A DNA stretch of 64,000 bases from Gracilariopsis chorda (lineage: Eukaryota > Rhodophyta > Florideophyceae > Gracilariales > Gracilariaceae). Each line of letters starts with the position of its first letter. Positions within the stretch are counted from its first letter, which is position 1. Location: NCBI GenBank assembly GCA_003194525.1, contig NBIV01000182.1, positions 1 to 64,000 on the forward strand. Reading direction: 5' to 3'. The notes beneath the pieces are model-generated. The model saw nothing but the letters and a program-made list of their open reading frames with translations. It ran no database searches and was not told the DNA's origin. Made by a program: the position numbers and the translations under genes. Of the stretch, positions 32,040 to 41,675 are shown one piece after another.

Positions 32040-32900
32040 TCATTGTCCTCCACGATACATGCAGCTTCGTTTGCCAGTTGAGACAGAGGTAATGCCCTAG
32101 ATAGTTTGTCCCCCTAGAGCTTCTGCTTCACATATTTGACAACGTTGATGTTCACCTTCTGACGCTGTTTTTCGTTCCTCTGTTTCTTACCTGTACAGTG
32201 CCAGTCATCCTCTGACCACTCCGCGTCGGTGCTGGATTCCGAAGAGTCGGGGTCCAAACCTTGGCCCTTTCTCCTTCCCCTATTGGTCTTCTTCTTTCCT
32301 TTTGGTCTCTATTACCACTCATCCTCCGAGCTGACAAACCACCGCCACGAGGGTGCCCTCCCTGCGGGCCCAGCATGGTTCTACCAGTTGGTTCAGGAAG
32401 GTATATACCACGGGTCTTCATTTAACTGAAGGTCAGCCTGTTTCCGAAATGGATCGGGAAGCTTGTCACCAGTTTAGTTTATAGGAACGAATGGCTGGAT
32501 AGACTTCGTTGCCGAAAACCTCTTTGGGGTACCTTGAATGGTTGGCGTCACTACTGGGACGGTTTTGGGGCTCTGCAGGGCGACCCGTCGCTGTTCCTAC
32601 ATGCAATCCTGCACCATCTGGTCTATATATTCCAGAGCCTCCTGCTTGACAAATTGAAAAACGAAAGCTAGTACTTGATCAGCCAGCTCCTGAATACCTT
32701 GGTCAATCACCATATTGGTGATGCTATCCAAATCCAACTAGAGTAGCACCAACTTAGGCTCGTCTTCATCCTTATTCTCTATTATTTGGTCAGATGTGGT
32801 ACCGGTCCTCGGCCCCACCAGGGAGGCAGTCACTACCACATTGGTTACCGGGGGAGTGGCATCCTCCGCCGTCTGCTCTCCGTTGTTGGTATAGAGCTGT
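32040..32900 (-). pseudogene. Decayed minus-strand coding sequence, unknown
   Basis: Reading leftward from about 32,900, one frame stays protein-like for about 170 codons with a few stops (GEQTAEDATPPVTNVVV, then DSITNMVIDQGIQELADQV, then EALEYIDQMVQDCM). It is followed in another frame by 32,152-32,421, which is Gly/Arg-rich (GGHPRGGGLSARR). An acidic helical part before a Gly/Arg tail recalls retroelement gag proteins, but no zinc knuckle or enzyme motif is seen. No firm family. Confidence 0.3.
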
Positions 32901-33764
32901 ACGGTATTTCTTCGTAATATCTCCTTGCGGTTGTCCGGTATTGGTTAGACGAATCCCCGGGACATGCCCGCGCCCGTTTTTCGGCTCAATGAACCTCTAC
33001 ACCTTTTGTTTGGTTGTGGAATAACCAATTGGTAAACTGATTTTTACTGAATCGGTTTCTAGGTATAACCAAAACCAAACGGTGGTCCAAAATACATTTC
33101 CTTCCAAATTCTTTTTTTTCAAAACCATTAGGTATAGTTCCCGATTCTCGGTCGGGAGAAACAAATGTGCTAAAACCAATTGGGTATCGATTATTGGCTG
33201 GGTAGTCCGTTTGGATAACCTTTGGAGGAAGCGCGGCGAGGGCTCAACCTCAATGGTAGAAGTTGGGTATTCGAAAGGGGTGGCAGCACCAAACTACTAG
33301 GGTGCGAGATAGCCAGGTGAGCTAACCGAAACCAGTTGGTAGCGTTGGCCGTCCGGCGCAGACGGGCTAGTAGAATCGGAATATTTTTATCTAAACCAGA
33401 AGGTTGCCTGTAAAAAACAAATGGTTTCATACTTAGCGAAGAGGTGTTTACCTTTACCATTCTTTGAGAGGGAACGCTGCACCAACCTTAGAGGTGAGTG
33501 AGGCTCACCTCACGTTCACTCTGCTCTGTGGCATACGTTGGTGTCAATCCCAGTTGCAGGGCCCAACGCCACAGTAGCGGAGTGTCACTACCGATCTAAA
33601 ATAATTAAACAAATGAGTACTCAAATTAGTTGGCCACTATAAACAACGTGGCTTGCAAAGCAATTTGAACAACGCACGTTGCATTGCCCAAATAATAAGA
33701 TCTCACTTTATTATACGTTGTAGTCATCGATCAGAGTAGTTACCACATAATCCCAGATCAATTC
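32901..33764. other. Gene-free stretch
   Basis: Repeated AACCAATTGG / CCAATTGGT words (33,023-33,032, 33,174-33,183, 33,329-33,337) and an AGGTGAGTGAGGCTCACCT palindrome at 33,490-33,510, but no gene. Confidence 0.35.
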
Positions 33765-34247
33765 CTAAACCTCCTTAGTCTCAAATGCCGCAACAGGTAA
33801 CACTAATGAGTAGTTTGGTTCAGTAGAAGATAGCCGAATTGGATCCTTATGCGATTCTGAAGTGGGAGGATAGTTCCCCATTCCGTACAATTTTGAGAAG
33901 AACGAAGCAAATGGGTCGACGTATTCTGACATAATTTGCCGATTATATGAGAGTAATGACATTTTGATCTGTACAGCGATACGAGACATTAATCGATTGC
34001 AGACATAATTTGCATCTAAAACCCTAAGCATACGCCTATAATCATCATAAAAATCGATCAGAACGTGTATTGAGACATTTCCAAGTGAACAGTTGATACT
34101 TTCACATGTTTTTTCGCGGTTAGCAATTAGTTGTGAACTGCTCTTAGCAGCACTGAGCATGGAGTCATGAGTCACTGTTGCAGTAGATGACTCATCCTTA
34201 GTGGATGCTACTGCATTCCAGACTCCTTTTATTACGACACGTAGCAC
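33765..34247 (-). CDS. Hypothetical protein, 160 aa
   Basis: Open minus-strand frame with balanced, protein-like composition (SIHVLIDFYDDYRRMLRVLD, SYNRQIMSEYVDPFASFF) and no low complexity. No family is recognised and no paralogue is seen in the window. The start is uncertain and it may be the tail of a decayed longer gene. It lies at the left edge of the AT-rich island. Confidence 0.3.
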   Translation of the reverse strand: MLRVVIKGVWNAVASTKDESSTATVTHDSMLSAAKSSSQLIANREKTCESINCSLGNVSIHVLIDFYDDYRRMLRVLDANYVCNRLMSRIAVQIKMSLLSYNRQIMSEYVDPFASFFSKLYGMGNYPPTSESHKDPIRLSSTEPNYSLVLPVAAFETKEV

Positions 34248-36375
34248 TTAGTCAATGTTGCCGTAACATATAATTCTCACGACGTCTATCGTGGAAGCAT
34301 GATTTTCTCACACCCCAGATAGGTTCAGAATCAACTTTAGTCACATACAATTTCAGATAGAGTTAAAACACTAATGCTTGTCGTTTTCAAAGCCAGTGGG
34401 AACTTCAATGCTTTTCAAGAATCAATTCCCAAGAGAGAGAGAAAGTGCTGAATCGCAGTGCCAGCCGAGAACCTGCAGCTGAGGTCACATTACAATATGA
34501 GTACTGGAGGGGAGTAATCTCAACACTCAGTATCAGTGTCCAAAACAGATACCGTACAAAGAAGTTCCAAATATCGTCAAAACGTGTCTGCTATACGATT
34601 TACAGGCAGAATGAGGTTTTTATTCCCGAACAATGCTCAAGAGCTGCGGCAAATTTCAATATGAAAGAAGACCCACGTTTTTGAAGAGGGTGCACCAACA
34701 GGATATAATAGCTCTACCAGCTAGTGGTTGGATCTCTAAAACCGTGGTTGCTCGATGTAAATGCAAGGGGCCATACTATTTGACATATTCTAATCTGCAT
34801 AACTGTAATCCGAAGTTGTTATGCCAAATTTACCATTCTGGGGAAGTGTTTTTGAAGTTTAATTCGTTTTCACTGGCTTGCTCTTATTTTCATCTTGCTG
34901 AATATTATATTAGTCTTCCCAGAGCACAGAAAGCTAAATAAAGTTTAAGAAAAATAAGTTTTCCAATAAGTCAGTTCTCTGCCCGTATAATGTCGTAATG
35001 ATACCTGCAGTGTGCCTTAAATAGAGGTGAAAAAATTAAAGAAGCAAAGATACGATTGAAGGCGTTCAGCATTAACTTCATGTACGGGAAGCTGCAATTT
35101 TTGCATCCTATATATAGTAAAGGTATGATGGAATACATATAAAAGGAATTTCGTTAGCTGTCAGTTTGAACACCAAATAGTGCCAGTAAAATCCAAACAT
35201 AAAATATTGAAGGCTGCACAGAGATTTTAAAGCTTACCAAAAAGGCCAAAAATGCTTTTAGGACATAAACTTAATAAAGGAAAAGTGTAACAACAATGAT
35301 ATTAATGTGTGTAAGCATAGAAGTGTACTAGCCTATGCATTCACATTGAAATGGACAAAAGCACAAGTTAGTACATCAGTACGGATAAAGCAAGTGGTTT
35401 ACGTATAAATTGTAAAAAACAATATTACAAGTCTACTAAAATAGTGACTTTCTTTTTACGCAGATAGTTCTATATATCTTTCTATATAAGAGGGGTTAGA
35501 CCATTACGTTACCTCGCCAATTCGGCACCTATGATATTCACAATGAATTTTACTTCTAAAACTTTCAATGTATAAAGAGAAATGCCGTTCCAAATCATAT
35601 GCCAGTTTTACATTGGGTTTAAACACACGTATCTATGCACGTTTGTAAAAGAGGCCCTCAAAAATGCCTATCGTTATGCGGGACGTTGTTTCCAATTAGT
35701 CTACCATAGTCTCCTACAGCTGTCAAGCACGCGATTATGTGCAATATCAACACACCAAAGAACAAGTTTTAGTACACAACACGTGTAGTAACTCTCAAAA
35801 TAATTATATTTTATGGGCAATACAGGCTATGTATCTGCTTGCCTTTACCTTGCCGTGCCAACCAACCCACTTCATGTCAAGCGCTGTAATAATTTTCCAG
35901 CACTTGCGTTCGTGCGGATGCAGTATTCGGTCCACCCACTCCCCTCTTTCTACACGTGCTTTGAAAATTCATCGTCCCTTCTTGCAAGATTTATTGCCAG
36001 AAGTTTTACAGTTTTGAGAGCCATCAGAAAAGAACTGCAATATTATGCTTTCTAACTCTGGACTACCACTAACGTTGCAAAAAAGTCATATTTGTAAACA
36101 TAAAGTTGCTCAGATAGCTTTGCAATACTAATTTGAGAAGCTAGCTCATCGAACCGCTTATATTCGCATGGTAGCACGGGAGAGAAAGCGAACCATATTA
36201 TGTGATTTCTCGCAGCATCCGGAAGAGATGCAATGAGCTTGTGAGGAAATATATTTTCGTGGCTCGGATAATAGCAATTTGATTTTGCTTCGCACGTTGT
36301 TCTTTAGAAGCATCGCTGAAAGTACGCCAAGCACTGCACCCAACCTCCTACTTTTTCCATATGGTATCTAAGGCC
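34248..36375. other. AT-rich gene-poor stretch
   Basis: Clearly more AT-rich than the first 33 kb. Several short plus frames (34,445-34,941; 35,582-36,055) lack motifs and overlap one another in different phases. No element ends or RNA genes are recognised. Confidence 0.4.
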
Positions 36376-37839
36376 TTATCTAGAAGTGCCTTTTATTTCT
36401 CGTTCCTCCTGGACGTCATTTGAATTTTTGCTTTGCCCCACATTGTGAAAAGCGTTCCATGATGATCTCAGATATGCTCGGAATTTTTTGACTGTTTTAA
36501 GGGAAATCTCGTAAGTTAATCCAAGAAACGTAGAACGAGACGGATAAAAAAATACATTCTTAAGAAGAGAATGGTTCCCAAGTTCTTCGAACATTTTAGT
36601 TACTGCTTTCAGAATGAAAAGCAACCTTACCTCACTAAGCAACGCAAATATGTCAAGCAACAAAACAAGAATGTGTGGGTTTGTACTTATTCTTATCATA
36701 AGGCAGTGCTCCAAAGTACTAATCTTTATCTTATTTTTCCTTACTGTCAAACGAATGTACTTTGATGTTCCAAGCTGATACATCTTGGCGTATTCGTTGC
36801 ATCTTCCATTATCAAGGTACCCCAATCTGAGATTCTCTACCACACAACCCATATCCTGAATAGTGATCATTCCTATTGAAAGCCCGAAAAGGAAAATCCA
36901 AGAGTATGACTTCGGAGTCCCTCTTGAACTTGCGAATAACAGAGGGGGTATTCGATTAGGAAACGGAAACCATGGCATCTTCCCATGTAGAGATTCCCAC
37001 ATGAACAATACAAATAGAAGAAATCGAAAGCACGCTCTCATGGAGTTCCATATAGGACCAGCGCGGAGGACGTATTGTCTGTTAGGCGTGGTGCTGTATG
37101 CATGATGAGAGAGACTGTTGGCAGGCATCATGTTGAACATTTTGTGGTTCACTCCAATAACGCAACGCAGAACGCTTTGATCGGATTCAAGGTCCACTTT
37201 TGACTGCCCCAGCAAAGACCAGTATATGATCTGCTTCACAAAATGGAGTTTACACGGGACAAGAATGAATCCCGCGTTGGCGCTCGAGTTGAAAAACTCA
37301 GTGTGCACAGTTATTCTTGACGACTTCCTTGCTCCTTGCCCAATTCGAATGTTAAACACATCTAGGTCAGTGTAGAGTAAGTGTGATGCAGAGCCTTCTT
37401 CACATACTCGAGCCATTGCATGAAGCATAACTATCGGTTTGTAATAGAAGTGATCTATGGCATCCCCAAATAGAACTTCGTAGAATAAATCGAAATCATC
37501 AGCAAACGCAACATCATTGTTGTTTGTAGAGTATCCCAACTTGATTATTTGATTAGAAAACTCTTTTCTGCTGTGTATATGGTAGCCAATTGTTTTGATG
37601 AGCGTGTAGTTCTGCCTTTGGCAACGTGAGAACTTATAATCAAAATCTGTTTCAAGGGCTACTCGATTCAGAGCTCTTCCCACTAAAGATGAAGAATTGA
37701 CTTTTAATAGTTCTTCCAGGTTGTAAACGTTATGTTTGTGGGTTCCACTACCTTTGGTACCCATCGCGAATTTTAGGGTTAGGTGTATCAAAAAAATCAC
37801 TGTTGAATTCCGAAAGAGGTGGAGAGGTGATGGTGACAT
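36376..37839 (-). CDS. DxD-motif glycosyltransferase-like membrane protein, 487 aa
   Basis: Intact minus-strand frame, ATG at 37,837-37,839, TAA at 36,376. Residues about 10-26 are hydrophobic (VIFLIHLTLKFAM), fitting a type II signal anchor. LLYTDLDVFNIR (residues 154-165) gives a DxD metal/nucleotide-sugar motif. SSANAGFILVP (185-195) and ESDQSVLR (218-225) match the later landmarks of the nucleotide-diphospho-sugar transferase family (Pfam PF03407 type). These enzymes transfer a sugar from a nucleotide donor in the Golgi. The region 270-420 has three further hydrophobic stretches (FRFLLFVLFMW, WIFLFGLSIGMI, ILVLLLDIFALL), unusual for the family, so either extra membrane segments or partial decay is possible. 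It sits 495 bp from the fucosyltransferase gene on the same strand, supporting a shared glycan role. Donor and acceptor are unknown. Confidence 0.6.
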   Translation of the reverse strand: MSPSPLHLFRNSTVIFLIHLTLKFAMGTKGSGTHKHNVYNLEELLKVNSSSLVGRALNRVALETDFDYKFSRCQRQNYTLIKTIGYHIHSRKEFSNQIIKLGYSTNNNDVAFADDFDLFYEVLFGDAIDHFYYKPIVMLHAMARVCEEGSASHLLYTDLDVFNIRIGQGARKSSRITVHTEFFNSSANAGFILVPCKLHFVKQIIYWSLLGQSKVDLESDQSVLRCVIGVNHKMFNMMPANSLSHHAYSTTPNRQYVLRAGPIWNSMRACFRFLLFVLFMWESLHGKMPWFPFPNRIPPLLFASSRGTPKSYSWIFLFGLSIGMITIQDMGCVVENLRLGYLDNGRCNEYAKMYQLGTSKYIRLTVRKNKIKISTLEHCLMIRISTNPHILVLLLDIFALLSEVRLLFILKAVTKMFEELGNHSLLKNVFFYPSRSTFLGLTYEISLKTVKKFRAYLRSSWNAFHNVGQSKNSNDVQEEREIKGTSR

Positions 37840-38334
37840 ACTTAGACACGGTAGATGGATACGAGTACGACAGTCTACTCGGAAGTGCTTCTTGCGATTA
37901 CTCCCACATCAAGTATTTGAACCTTTGGTAGTGTTTCGGAGATCGCCACGAACTGGTTTGATGAACAAGAGAGCCCTTATCGGGTCTGCGTTGCATATCT
38001 TTCTGATGGCTTACAACAACCCGATCCACTTTCGAAGTGCTCAAGATCTGTGATGAGGGAGGTCACGTGTCCGGAATGGGATCGGGTTTTTATAACACAA
38101 CATTATTTTAATTTCAAATCGTGAGAATATTCCCATGTAATTTTTTAGGCCTTGAAACCATTTGTTCTTCTTCACACGTATGTCATATCTTCGTTTCTTG
38201 TTGAAAATAACTTGAATACCCGGTTATTGTCCGCTTTTAGTGAAAGCAGCAAGTCTGCTCCCTTTATTCTTCGAATAAAGTCGAGCTAGTTTGCTAAGTA
38301 GAATGTGCGGTGTTTTTTTTTCAGAAAGGGATCA
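37840..38334. other. Intergenic region
   Basis: 495 bases between two same-strand genes. No further gene is seen. The promoter of the DxD glycosyltransferase should lie near 37,840-38,100. Confidence 0.4.
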
Positions 38335-39279
38335 TTATACTCGAATCCATTTGCGAGGATAAATTTTGTTTTTTTCGGTCACTCGATCTCCGAACCAGTT
38401 CTTTGGAGACACTACAATCTTTTTCTCAAACCGCCGAAGGAAAGCAGCCCACCAACTAAACGTACTGTTCGCAATTATGAAATGATCTGCCAAGGACATC
38501 AAGGCAAGGCTTATAGAGGCGTCGGTCTCTTTCACAAAAATTAGTCTAGAGTGAGGGATTTTCCTAAATAGCTCTGGTAAGTTACTCTTGCACCATGCAG
38601 TATCGTCTGAAAACACTAAGTAAATTGCGTTCTTTGGCATGAACTTCGTTGCACGGATGTAGTACTTCATTGGCAGTGGTTCTAGAAAGTTTCTATTAAA
38701 ACGCTTTGTATAGTCTCCTCGACGAATATGAATAGCTACAACTGGACTGGCTGGACTAACGGCGGCGTATGATCGATACGTTTCCTCGGCCTTAGAAGCT
38801 ATAAGAGAGGATTCAAACAAGGAACGGACTAAACTAGATCCTGCATTAGCGAAATGAGGACACTGAAACAAACCTTCAACAATCAAGCACTCTCCTTTGA
38901 GCTGATTTCGTCTGACATGGGAGCATGACATGCGCTTGTGCGAGTAATAATTTCTTCTTAATCCCCGACATGCCTCAGATACGCTGTTGACATGCTTAAG
39001 GTCACGAAAGACTCCCTGGGAGAAATCCGTCTCTGCAGAATAGTTGTTTCTTAAGAATAATACTTTCTGAGGCTTGATGCGAGCTGTTATGAACTCCGAT
39101 GCTGCCACTTGAAAGAGTTGATTTCCAAGGCGGCCAGATAACGTAACTAGCACAGTGGACTTGAGTTGTTGAGGTACACTAGGTGTCCGAACGCTTCTTG
39201 AAAGGAATCCGACAGCAATTATAGAGAAGGCCACAAACCAAAGAAACCAAACGGAGTGTAAACGTTCTCTCAGACCCAT
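38335..39279 (-). CDS. Alpha-1,2-fucosyltransferase-like (GT11), 314 aa
   Basis: Complete minus-strand gene, ATG 39,277-39,279, TAA at 38,335-38,337. The N-terminus has one membrane anchor (residues 11-28, WFLWFVAFSIIAVGFLS), giving type II Golgi topology. Family GT11 signatures are all present: SGRLGNQLFQVA (48-59), HIRRGDY (184-190, GDP-fucose site), VFSDD (222-226), NSTFSWWAA (271-279) and SPKNWF (291-296). The length matches family members (about 290-350). The enzyme class transfers fucose from GDP-fucose to galactose in an alpha-1,2 linkage. GT11 is common in bacteria and animals and patchy in algae and protists, so horizontal origin is possible, but the anchor is eukaryote-like. It is divergently arranged with the acyltransferase gene, with ATGs 299 bp apart, and probably shares its control region. 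Confidence 0.88.
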   Translation of the reverse strand: MGLRERLHSVWFLWFVAFSIIAVGFLSRSVRTPSVPQQLKSTVLVTLSGRLGNQLFQVAASEFITARIKPQKVLFLRNNYSAETDFSQGVFRDLKHVNSVSEACRGLRRNYYSHKRMSCSHVRRNQLKGECLIVEGLFQCPHFANAGSSLVRSLFESSLIASKAEETYRSYAAVSPASPVVAIHIRRGDYTKRFNRNFLEPLPMKYYIRATKFMPKNAIYLVFSDDTAWCKSNLPELFRKIPHSRLIFVKETDASISLALMSLADHFIIANSTFSWWAAFLRRFEKKIVVSPKNWFGDRVTEKNKIYPRKWIRV

Positions 39280-39578
39280 TGAAGAATTTTGCTACCAAAC
39301 AGAGGAACGAATAATGAAGGAGAAGCGGATCACCTTTTCGCAATAAGAGTGAATGTACTTTCAAGAGGCAGAGCAGTCTTTTTATCATTATGTAATGAGT
39401 GCCTAAGAAATAAATTAAGATCGTATTAAAATCTAAGAAATGAAATAAATAAATGGGACCTGTTATTTATTTGATACAACTTCCGTAGATAAGGAGGGTT
39501 CTTTGTGACAACAACAATCAGAGACGAAGAACCAAAAACGTGCTAATACGCCTATTGCTCCAGAGACCTTCGGCAATC
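39280..39578. promoter_or_regulatory. Bidirectional intergenic promoter region
   Basis: 299 bases between two divergent ATGs (fucosyltransferase leftward, acyltransferase rightward). It is AT-rich, with AAATAAATAAATGGG at 39,445-39,460. No TATA box or known operator is certain. The arrangement implies shared control and is the main basis for this call. Confidence 0.45.
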
Positions 39579-41675
39579 ATGAAACTCGAAGATCGTAGGA
39601 GAGATGACATTGATGGGATTCGAGGAATTGCCATCCTTGGTGTTTTCCTATTTCATTTGTTTCCCAAAGAAGTACCTGGTGGCTTTCTCGGAGTTGACGT
39701 ATTTTTTGTATTGAGTGGATATCTTATCACCAGGCATATAAAAGGCCGAGAGATGAACAGCTTAAGAGATATACTCCTTTTCTATAGGCGACGACTTACA
39801 CGAATATGGCCTAGTCTGCTTGCAATGCTGCTCTCCTTCTCACCACTGCTCATTTTTTACGGCGAAGATCGGCGACAGGCCATACTTCGATCTATGTTTT
39901 ATAGTCTTCTAGCTGTTTCAAATGTATTCTTTGGTTTGCACTCAAGCTACTTCGATCAAGAAGCAAGACTGAAACCATTTCTTCACACATGGTCTCTAAG
40001 TGTTGAAATTCAATTTTACTTGCTTCTTCCGATAATCATGATAGCTTTTAAGCATACTAGAAATGAAAAATTGTTATGTATTTTGCTTATTATTGCTAGT
40101 TTTCTGGCTTGCTATCTCAAATTAACCGAGTTTCCTGCCTATTACAATACATTTCTTCGATTGTCTGAGTTCTTTTGTGGATCTCTTGTTCATTTTATAT
40201 CATTACGTCCTCAATCAGGTCTGAAGCGCTCAGTTCCTTCTACTTTATCATTCTTCGGGTTGTTGTGGTTCTTTCTCTTTTTTAGTCACAACTCAACATG
40301 GCATGTTCCTGGCTTAGGATGTGCATTCCCATGCATTTTTACGTGCGTTATTATAAAGAGCCCTGACTCTTTTGTCAATAATTATGTACTTTCTTCAACC
40401 TTTCTTCAAAGGGTAGGAAGAATTTCGTATAGTTTGTATCTATATCATTGGCCTATTATAGTCTACTACCAACATATATTGGATAAGAGTAAAACAATGT
40501 TATTCGATGCTTTTGTGATTGTTGTTCTGGCTTACTCACTCTCCTATCTTAGTTATACACACATTGAGAATAAAGAAAGGAGGGCAATACAAGGACTCAG
40601 CAAGCTTTGCAGAAACTACATTTATGTTCTGATCTTCATTGCTCCGAGTTTTATCTTCATGTATTTCATATTCCTCCGTCCCACATCACTCCCTCCTGCA
40701 TCCACGAGTGTCCTGGAAAAAGAATTGATGATATACAACAAGCAGAATATAGTACGACAGTCCTTTGAGAGTGTTCCAGCATGGAAGACAAAATGTGGAG
40801 CAGTACAGAGCAACAGAACCGCTCTAATAGTGGGTGACAGCTTTGCAGGTAGCCTGGTTAGTTTTGCGGACTATATCGGCAGGAAGTTCGATATTGTTTT
40901 CCATATTTGGACGATTTCAGCCTGCTCCCCTTTGTTAAACAAGGACAGAGTTTGGCTTCATGCTGAAACTCCTCATTGGATAGATGTAGTCACATCATGT
41001 GGGAGTATTATGCAGTCTTGGTTCCACAGAGTGAATGAATCCAAATATGATATTGTATTCATCACTGGAAAATGGAAGCTTTATACATTTCGGGAACCAT
41101 CTGAGTCACCAAAGATTAAGATGATCAGATTGTTTAAAGATTCTAAAGAGGGTAACGTGACAAAGCGTGCACTTCTCACGTTCGGAACTAGCAAGCCAAA
41201 CATAGAAGCAGAGCGTCAGTTCTTTGAAAGAAGTTTAAAAAATGCCTTGATGCATGTCTCAGGAATTACAAATAGAGTAGTACTAGTGTCCGATATTCCT
41301 GCTCTTGGTCCAAGTGTGCTGTCTTGTGAGAAATACTTGTCCTTCAAAAAGAGACTTCAATCATTAAAATATTCGTTGGGTACACTAGTTGAACAGAAAA
41401 TTAAAAAGACTTGTACGGAACAAATGAGCTCGAAACTGTCAGAGAATTTAAAATACACAAACAATATTACAAAGAATATCAGTTCCCAAATTGGAATAAT
41501 TAATATCCAACCTACTGAATTTCTTTGTAAGAAGAGTTCTCGCAGAGAGCGGTTTCTATGCAACCTTAGAGTAGGAACAAGAATAATTTACAAAGATAGT
41601 TACCATCTTAATGATGCTGGGGGCATACTTCTAGCCATGAGATGGATAAAACATGGGAAATCTACATTGCTCTAA
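39579..41675 (+). CDS. Membrane O-acyltransferase with SGNH domain (acyltransferase 3 family), 698 aa
   Basis: Intact plus-strand gene; ATG at 39,579 starts MKLEDRRRDDIDGIRG. The frame is open 13 codons upstream without an ATG. Residues 11-340 form the acyltransferase-3 membrane domain: RGIAILGVFLFHLFPK with the family His, GGFLGVDVFFVLSGYLIT, FYRRRLTRIWP, a HTWSLSVEIQFYLL block and about ten hydrophobic helices. After a last helix near 360, the C-terminal half is an SGNH hydrolase-like domain: GDSFAG (Ser421) and KDSYHLND (Asp673, His676). This is the layout of bacterial OafA-type enzymes that O-acetylate cell-surface polysaccharides. The donor is probably acetyl-CoA. The next-door fucosyltransferase and DxD glycosyltransferase suggest modification of a wall or secreted glycan. 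Bacterial-like architecture raises the possibility of transfer, but flanking eukaryotic DNA argues against contamination. Confidence 0.85.
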   Translation: MKLEDRRRDDIDGIRGIAILGVFLFHLFPKEVPGGFLGVDVFFVLSGYLITRHIKGREMNSLRDILLFYRRRLTRIWPSLLAMLLSFSPLLIFYGEDRRQAILRSMFYSLLAVSNVFFGLHSSYFDQEARLKPFLHTWSLSVEIQFYLLLPIIMIAFKHTRNEKLLCILLIIASFLACYLKLTEFPAYYNTFLRLSEFFCGSLVHFISLRPQSGLKRSVPSTLSFFGLLWFFLFFSHNSTWHVPGLGCAFPCIFTCVIIKSPDSFVNNYVLSSTFLQRVGRISYSLYLYHWPIIVYYQHILDKSKTMLFDAFVIVVLAYSLSYLSYTHIENKERRAIQGLSKLCRNYIYVLIFIAPSFIFMYFIFLRPTSLPPASTSVLEKELMIYNKQNIVRQSFESVPAWKTKCGAVQSNRTALIVGDSFAGSLVSFADYIGRKFDIVFHIWTISACSPLLNKDRVWLHAETPHWIDVVTSCGSIMQSWFHRVNESKYDIVFITGKWKLYTFREPSESPKIKMIRLFKDSKEGNVTKRALLTFGTSKPNIEAERQFFERSLKNALMHVSGITNRVVLVSDIPALGPSVLSCEKYLSFKKRLQSLKYSLGTLVEQKIKKTCTEQMSSKLSENLKYTNNITKNISSQIGIINIQPTEFLCKKSSRRERFLCNLRVGTRIIYKDSYHLNDAGGILLAMRWIKHGKSTLL

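Noticed and set aside
36376-37839. Splitting this gene by introns because of its hydrophobic middle part.
   Set aside because: The frame is open throughout and no convincing splice-site pair was seen. Extra membrane segments are the simpler reading.
39579-41675. Bacterial contamination, because of the OafA-type acyltransferase.
   Set aside because: The gene sits in continuous sequence with eukaryotic-type genes and transposon relics, and its neighbour has a type II Golgi anchor.
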